This document shows positions 60,485-64,000 of a stretch of 64,000 bases of DNA, piece after piece (the stretch's first letter is position 1; each line of letters begins with the position of its first letter). Under the pieces are notes generated by a model. That model was not told where the DNA came from. It saw nothing but the letters and a program-made list of their open reading frames with translations, and did no database searches. The translations under genes and the position numbers were made by a program. The stretch is from contig JBHOGO010000014.1 in the NCBI GenBank assembly GCA_043421945.1, positions 1 to 64,000 of the forward strand. The letters run 5' to 3'. The stretch is from Thaumasiovibrio sp043421945. Lineage in GTDB: Bacteria > Pseudomonadota > Gammaproteobacteria > Enterobacterales > Vibrionaceae.

Positions 60485-60513
60485 ATGCTGTTCTGTGGGC
60501 TAATTCTCGTCCA

Positions 60514-60576
60514 CTAGCATCCCGCGCGATAGGTCGCGATAAGCAGGAGGCTGAGGAGTAAACGGAATTTTTTCAT
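60514..60576 (-). CDS. leuL: leu operon leader peptide LeuL
   Basis: A 20-codon frame reads MKKFRLLLSLLLIATYRAGC. Leucine codons occupy positions 6-8 and 10-12, six in seven codons. It ends 30 bases before the attenuator stem. Ribosomes that stall on the leucine codons leave the CGCGCGGG arm free to form the antiterminator. Ribosomes that reach the stop cover that arm, so the terminator forms. The mechanism is the classic amino acid attenuation of enteric leu operons. It is too short for most gene finders. Confidence 0.9.
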   Translation of the reverse strand: MKKFRLLLSLLLIATYRAGC

Positions 60577-60609
60577 AACTAGTAATAAACCCAACGATGT
60601 TTTAACAAT

Positions 60610-60639
60610 GAATATCAAATTATTGTGTGGCTCGTCAAG
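60610..60639 (-). promoter_or_regulatory. Promoter of the leuLABCD operon
   Basis: On the minus strand TTGACG (60634-60639) and TATTCA (60610-60615) are 18 bases apart. Transcription near 60603 would give a leader of about 27 bases before leuL. Confidence 0.6.
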
Positions 60640-60872
60640 TTATTCGTGTTGTTAATCGGTGGTTGTTTCTTAAGTCATTGTTTTGTATTGATTTATTTGT
60701 TTTGGCGACAGGTTGGTATGCTTGTGTTGAATGACTCTTAATTCATTATATTTCAATGTTTATGTTTTTAAAGGGCTTTAAAACTGCTTGAGTAAGGCTT
60801 ACTTGGAGGATTATGCTGCAGATGTGTGTATTGATATGTAGAAGTGACCTATTGACTTGATGGTGGGTAGAT
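60640..60872. other. Intergenic region between leu promoter and antiporter terminator
   Basis: AT-rich sequence with no recognisable gene. No leuO is present here, although leuO often lies directly upstream of leuA in enterobacteria. A 15-codon frame on the plus strand (60813-60860) has GGAGG three bases before its ATG and ends 12 bases before the shared terminator, so a short transcript is conceivable. Confidence 0.4.
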
Positions 60873-60905
60873 AAAAAAGCACGCTGAGATCAGCGTGCTT
60901 TTTGA
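60873..60905. terminator. Terminator after the antiporter and small ORF
   Basis: AAGCACGCTGA and TCAGCGTGCTT are perfect arms around a short centre, with an A run on the left and T run on the right, so it can work in both directions. On the minus strand it lies nine bases after the stop of the 24-residue ORF. Confidence 0.92.
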
Positions 60906-60913
60906 AAATCAAT

Positions 60914-60988
60914 CTATCGACTAACGAGTATTGATACGAGGAATATCGCCATCATACCTGCCAGTAATTTAAGCTCTAACTTTTTCAT
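60914..60988 (-). CDS. Putative 24-residue membrane protein overlapping the antiporter gene
   Basis: A frame of 24 codons begins at ATG 60988, 6 bases after a perfect AAGGAGG that lies within the last codons of the antiporter gene. It overlaps that gene's stop by 20 bases. The peptide starts MKKLELKLLAG and continues into a single hydrophobic helix (MMAIFLVSILVSR). A terminator follows nine bases after its stop. Position, coupling and composition suggest a small companion subunit for the transporter, like KdpF or AcrZ in other systems. I do not recognise a family. It is absent from usual gene predictions because of length. Confidence 0.6.
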   Translation of the reverse strand: MKKLELKLLAGMMAIFLVSILVSR

Positions 60989-62138
60989 GTTTTACCTCCT
61001 TAGCGTTGCTCACAATCAAGCCGCGAGCAAGGGTAATAAACCAGCCTGTTAAAATAAGGTTCAGTGCTAGTGAAAGCATGCCAATCGTCACAATTGGGCC
61101 GCCGAAACCGTAGCCAATGCTGATCATTAAAACACCAGCGCCTACTTCACCACGTGGCCACATACCGATGGATAGGGCCAGTCGCTCTTTCACCGTTGCT
61201 TCCTTGCGATAGCAAAACAGTGGGAACATTTTGCCGATGTTAGAAATAATGGTAATCATTAATACATGGAACAACACTTCGCTCATTGGCATCGCAGGGA
61301 GTGAGCCTGTTACGCTTGTAGCGGCTTCTACAGCCTCAGTGGTTCCAAATATCTGCGGTAAACTTAAGCCAACTAATACCATAAATACTGCCGCAACTAT
61401 GGTAGAGAAACGTTGATCTTGGACAGATTCATGCTGAGATTTTAGCATACAGCCTAATACAAATGCTGGGAGTAAGACCTCAAAGTGTGCACCCGTTGCC
61501 ATATGGAACGCTTCGCATGCAATAGCGATAACTACCGAGTAAGCCATGATGTACTTTGCTGCAGCGGGTATGTTCCAAAGGTGTAGGTATTTATAGGCGA
61601 GGCCAAGCATCGCAAACATTAAGACCATTGCAACGCCGAGTGCTGGGTTCCAGCCTACAACAACAATGCTTAATGGGATCATTAATAATACGGTGTCAAG
61701 ATCGTCAAAAATAGCTAAGACTCGTGCTTTATTGAACATCCAAGTCGCACCAAGACCAGCCGCTGCAAGCATGGCAAAGAGCACGCCAGCAGACGTAGGT
61801 GCAGCAAAACGACCGATGACAAGTGATTCTTTCCAAGCATCGGTGTTACTCCATAGCTCTGCAGGCATAACAGCAAAGACAAAATAGACGACAACGGCTA
61901 TCCAAGGGAATGTCGCTGTTGTCATGGCTACAACGTAGTCCCATCCATATTGCTTCAGGTTGGACTTATCGAGCTCAAATTCGCGGCCGACATTGATCAT
62001 AATGTAAGACAGCGCTGTCATTGTGAGTATCAGTATGACTGGCTGCAATGAAGCATATTCAGTAAATACCATTGGGAATATCTGTGAGCAAACTAATCCA
62101 AGCATGAGCAATGCTGAATACAACATAACTTTTTTCAT
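60969..62138 (-). CDS. Cation/proton antiporter (sodium/hydrogen exchanger family)
   Basis: The 389-residue protein is nearly all membrane helices, about eleven to thirteen. It has features of the CPA exchangers: the paired acidic residues in ARVLAIFDDLDTVLLMIPLS, a polar helix NVGREFELDKSNL, and IGMWPRGEVGAGVLMISIGYG late in the protein. It lacks a C-terminal TrkA_N or other regulatory domain. Exchange of sodium or potassium for protons is likely, but the ion is not readable. AAAGGTAG precedes the ATG. A 24-residue ORF overlaps its 3' end. Confidence 0.88.
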   Translation of the reverse strand: MKKVMLYSALLMLGLVCSQIFPMVFTEYASLQPVILILTMTALSYIMINVGREFELDKSNLKQYGWDYVVAMTTATFPWIAVVVYFVFAVMPAELWSNTDAWKESLVIGRFAAPTSAGVLFAMLAAAGLGATWMFNKARVLAIFDDLDTVLLMIPLSIVVVGWNPALGVAMVLMFAMLGLAYKYLHLWNIPAAAKYIMAYSVVIAIACEAFHMATGAHFEVLLPAFVLGCMLKSQHESVQDQRFSTIVAAVFMVLVGLSLPQIFGTTEAVEAATSVTGSLPAMPMSEVLFHVLMITIISNIGKMFPLFCYRKEATVKERLALSIGMWPRGEVGAGVLMISIGYGFGGPIVTIGMLSLALNLILTGWFITLARGLIVSNAKEVKHEKVRA

Positions 62139-62694
62139 TTTCTACCTTTACTATTCTGACTAGTGGTAGCTTGGCTACCTTTAGGTGCTTAATACACTCT
62201 TTTTAAAACGACTAAATTGACGTTTATCCTAGATTCTAGGGCATTGAATTTGGTTAATTCACCCTGAAAATACTTAGCCATGGTAGCGAATATAGATGTG
62301 ACAAGACTTAATAAAGGGAGGCGAAATATATCAGTGAGTAAATAATGAAACAAATGAGTGAGTAAATGTAACAAGGTGAAATAAGGTGTGTTTGAAGAGT
62401 ATTTCTAATCTTTACTATCTATGAGCAAACTGTGCAAACCCTCGGGATTACCGATAAAAAAGGTAGGAATTAGCATTTTATACCGGAAGTTCTATGGGAT
62501 AACAAGTGGGATTTTAAGAGAAATACAGTACTTCAATGAAATTAACAAATCGCTAAAGTTTGTGTGAATGAAAGGGTTTTATAAGTAACATAATGGTTTC
62601 ATTCTTATACTACTAAGCTGATGGCTTTGGTCTGAGTAGCAAATGAATAGTCGACTAAGCCAATTCTGACCTTGTTCACAAATTGTACCAGATA
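62139..62694. other. Divergent AT-rich intergenic region, antiporter/PAP2
   Basis: These 556 bases hold no supported gene. Frames of 61 codons (62189-62374, TTG start) and 48 codons (62421-62567) lack ribosome binding sites. A small perfect hairpin GGTAGC-TTG-GCTACC lies at 62164-62178, in the antiporter leader. The length of the gap and its AT content would allow a small RNA, but I see no terminator to support one. Confidence 0.4.
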
Positions 62695-62712
62695 GCGTCA
62701 CGTTCCTGTCAC
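62695..62712 (+). promoter_or_regulatory. Pho-box-like direct repeat upstream of the PAP2 gene
   Basis: GCGTCAC (62695-62701) and CTGTCAC (62706-62712) are 7-base units with a 4-base spacer, matching the PhoB layout CTGTCAT-N4-CTGTCAT. The stretch CGTCACGTTCCTGTCA differs from the phoH site (CGTCACATTCCTGTCA) at one base. It ends 46 bases before the PAP2 ATG, where an activator-dependent promoter would sit. Confidence 0.65.
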
Positions 62713-62758
62713 ATCATTTTTCTACGCTTCAGTAGTGAAAGAATACTAAGGAACGGAT

Positions 62759-63286
62759 ATGACTATTCTCGCCCCGATTCAACGATTTGATTATGCCCTC
62801 TCAACGCTGTGTCTATGTCACCGTTTTAATATGACAACAGCGAAAGTCAGTTGTGCTGTGTCCAAAACAGGTGATGGGCACCTCTATGTTATTTTAGCAC
62901 TGCTCGTTATGTTGGTTGATCAACAGAATGGTTCGCAGTTTGTGAAGTTTGGTTTACTTGCTTTTGCAATTGAACTTCCTATTTACTTTATGCTTAAGAA
63001 TAGTTTTAAGCGTAACCGCCCCACTGAATTGCCTGCATTTATTAAACCCTCAGATCGCTATAGTTTACCTTCTGGGCATACGGCTGCTGCTTTTATCATG
63101 GCGGCGGTTATTAGCTACTTTTACCCACAATACTCTTTGGTTGTTTGGGTTTGGGCGAGCCTTATTGGCTTCTCTCGAGTGATGCTAGGAGTTCACTACT
63201 TTACTGATATTGTTGCAGGTGTTGTTTTAGGGTTGTCTGCATTTCAAGTCGCATTGAAGATATTTTTGATGGTGGGACCAATATGA
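62759..63286 (+). CDS. PAP2-family membrane phosphatase
   Basis: The 175-residue membrane protein has all three PAP2 motifs: K-x6-RP at K80 to P88 (KNSFKRNRP), PSGH at 104-107 and SR-x5-H-x3-D at 139-150 (SRVMLGVHYFTD) with catalytic H146. Such enzymes remove phosphate from lipid phosphates (phosphatidic acid, phosphatidylglycerophosphate or undecaprenyl diphosphate) at the membrane face. AAGGA precedes the ATG. The stop overlaps the glycosyltransferase start (ATGA), so the two probably act together. A Pho-box-like repeat lies upstream. Confidence 0.92.
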   Translation: MTILAPIQRFDYALSTLCLCHRFNMTTAKVSCAVSKTGDGHLYVILALLVMLVDQQNGSQFVKFGLLAFAIELPIYFMLKNSFKRNRPTELPAFIKPSDRYSLPSGHTAAAFIMAAVISYFYPQYSLVVWVWASLIGFSRVMLGVHYFTDIVAGVVLGLSAFQVALKIFLMVGPI

Positions 63287-64000
63287 AAATACTCTATGGC
63301 GTACAAGGAACAGGCAATGGTCATATCTCACGTGCTAGGGAGATGGCGCGTGCATTTAAAGAACTCAATGTAGATGTCGATTTTTTATTCAGTGGTCGTT
63401 CTAAAGACCAGTATTTTGATATGGACATCTTCGAAACACACTTTTTACAGCGAGGTGTGACGTTTGCAACTGAAAATGGTCGCCTCAATCACTTAAAAAC
63501 GGCGACACGCAATAATCTGTTTTCTCTGCACCGTGAGATCAAGGCATTAGACATTAGCGGTTATGATGTAGTACTTAATGATTTTGAACCAATATCAGCG
63601 TGGGCAGCAAAACATCAAAATATTCCTTCTGTTGGTATTAGCCATCAATGTGCGTTCCTGCGGCAGATACCGATACAAGGTCAAAGCTTGTTAGATAAGC
63701 AACTGGTCAATCACTTTGCCCCCACACAGCATCAACTAGGTTTGCATTGGTATCACTTTGGTCAGTCTATATTACCGCCAATCATTCCCAGCATGCCTTT
63801 GGATTTGGTGACGAATAATGGCGAAGTGCTTGTTTATTTACCATTTGAAGACCCTGATACTGTCATCCAGTTCCTGTCACACTTTTCTGACCAACCCTTT
63901 AATTTTTACCACCCAAGCTTTAAAGACGTTGAACAGAGAGAGAACGTGAAACTTCGTCCACTCTCTAGGGTTGGCTTTCATCAAGATTTAATGGCGTGTT
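63283..64000 (+). CDS. MJ1255/VC2487-family glycosyltransferase (cut by window end)
   Basis: The visible 239 residues begin MKILYGVQGTGNGHISRARE, with the GxGxGH loop typical of MurG-like (GT-B) enzymes, and continue with FSGRSKDQYF, VVLNDFEPISAWAAKH and the start of the C-terminal half (VLVYLPFED). The family is the MJ1255/VC2487 type, whose acceptor is unknown. The ATG overlaps the PAP2 stop by four bases. The pairing suggests a lipid acceptor, for example diacylglycerol released by the phosphatase. The C-terminus lies beyond the window. Confidence 0.88.
   Translation, partial: MKILYGVQGTGNGHISRAREMARAFKELNVDVDFLFSGRSKDQYFDMDIFETHFLQRGVTFATENGRLNHLKTATRNNLFSLHREIKALDISGYDVVLNDFEPISAWAAKHQNIPSVGISHQCAFLRQIPIQGQSLLDKQLVNHFAPTQHQLGLHWYHFGQSILPPIIPSMPLDLVTNNGEVLVYLPFEDPDTVIQFLSHFSDQPFNFYHPSFKDVEQRENVKLRPLSRVGFHQDLMAC

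Noticed and set aside
62189..62374. 61-codon minus-strand ORF upstream of the antiporter
   Set aside because: Starts with TTG, has no ribosome binding site, and its hydrophobic composition follows from AT-rich sequence.
62421..62567. 48-codon plus-strand ORF (MSKLCKPSG...)
   Set aside because: No ribosome binding site or promoter; probably chance in AT-rich intergenic DNA.

Overview
The window looks like a chromosomal segment of a gammaproteobacterium, most likely a member of the Vibrionaceae. Several gene blocks point that way: msrA-tamA-tamB-ytfP-ppa-fbp-mpl-ubiX, rplU-rpmA-obgE, folA/apaH-apaG-rsmA-pdxA-surA-lptD/djlA/rapA, and leuABCD close to a PAP2 phosphatase and an MJ1255/VC2487-type glycosyltransferase. 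A ZrgA-type zinc operon with a His/Asp-rich periplasmic protein is also typical of vibrios. Genus and species cannot be fixed by reading alone. Almost everything is core genome. I see no insertion sequence, prophage, integron cassette or CRISPR array.

Layout. 1-372: end of an rRNA operon (5S, tRNA-Thr, second 5S, terminator). 444-6156: an orphan periplasmic binding-like protein, then metA-metH behind tandem MetJ boxes. 6216-7088: a conserved hypothetical gene. 7157-7338: a short plus-strand unit with a promoter, a 26-residue ORF and a hairpin. 7353-10975: a zinc-related operon read leftwards from a Zur-like site. 10995-22979: ytfJ, ytfK, msrA, tamAB, ytfP, ppa, fbp, mpl and ubiX (translocation and assembly module, gluconeogenesis, murein recycling, prenyl-FMN synthesis). 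23037-27156: a TAXI-type TRAP transporter with a UspA partner. 27427-34679: argR, mdh, ispB, rplU-rpmA, obgE, yjjPB and folA. 34711-36330: a chemoreceptor. 36549-45298: apaH-apaG-rsmA-pdxA-surA-lptD (a leftward cluster for ribosome and outer-membrane biogenesis), djlA and a 2-hydroxyacid dehydrogenase. 45521-50216: rapA and phoH. 50604-54376: thiBPQ thiamine importer behind a TPP riboswitch. 54626-55396: a DUF547 protein. 55566-60639: leuABCD behind a leuL attenuator. 60873-62138: a cation/proton antiporter with a 24-residue membrane ORF overlapping its 3' end. 62695-64000: PAP2 phosphatase plus glycosyltransferase (cut by the window end) behind a Pho-box-like site.

Regulation is readable in several places: MetJ boxes (metA), a Zur-like box (zinc operon), a TPP riboswitch (thiB), a leucine attenuator with a visible antiterminator arm, and two very similar Pho-box-like direct repeats in front of phoH and the PAP2-glycosyltransferase pair. 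The most interesting points are the two very small membrane-protein ORFs with near-perfect ribosome binding sites (7245-7325 and 60914-60988) and the possible phosphate-starvation control of a lipid phosphatase plus glycosyltransferase operon. All functional calls rest on motif recognition by eye; no database search was run.
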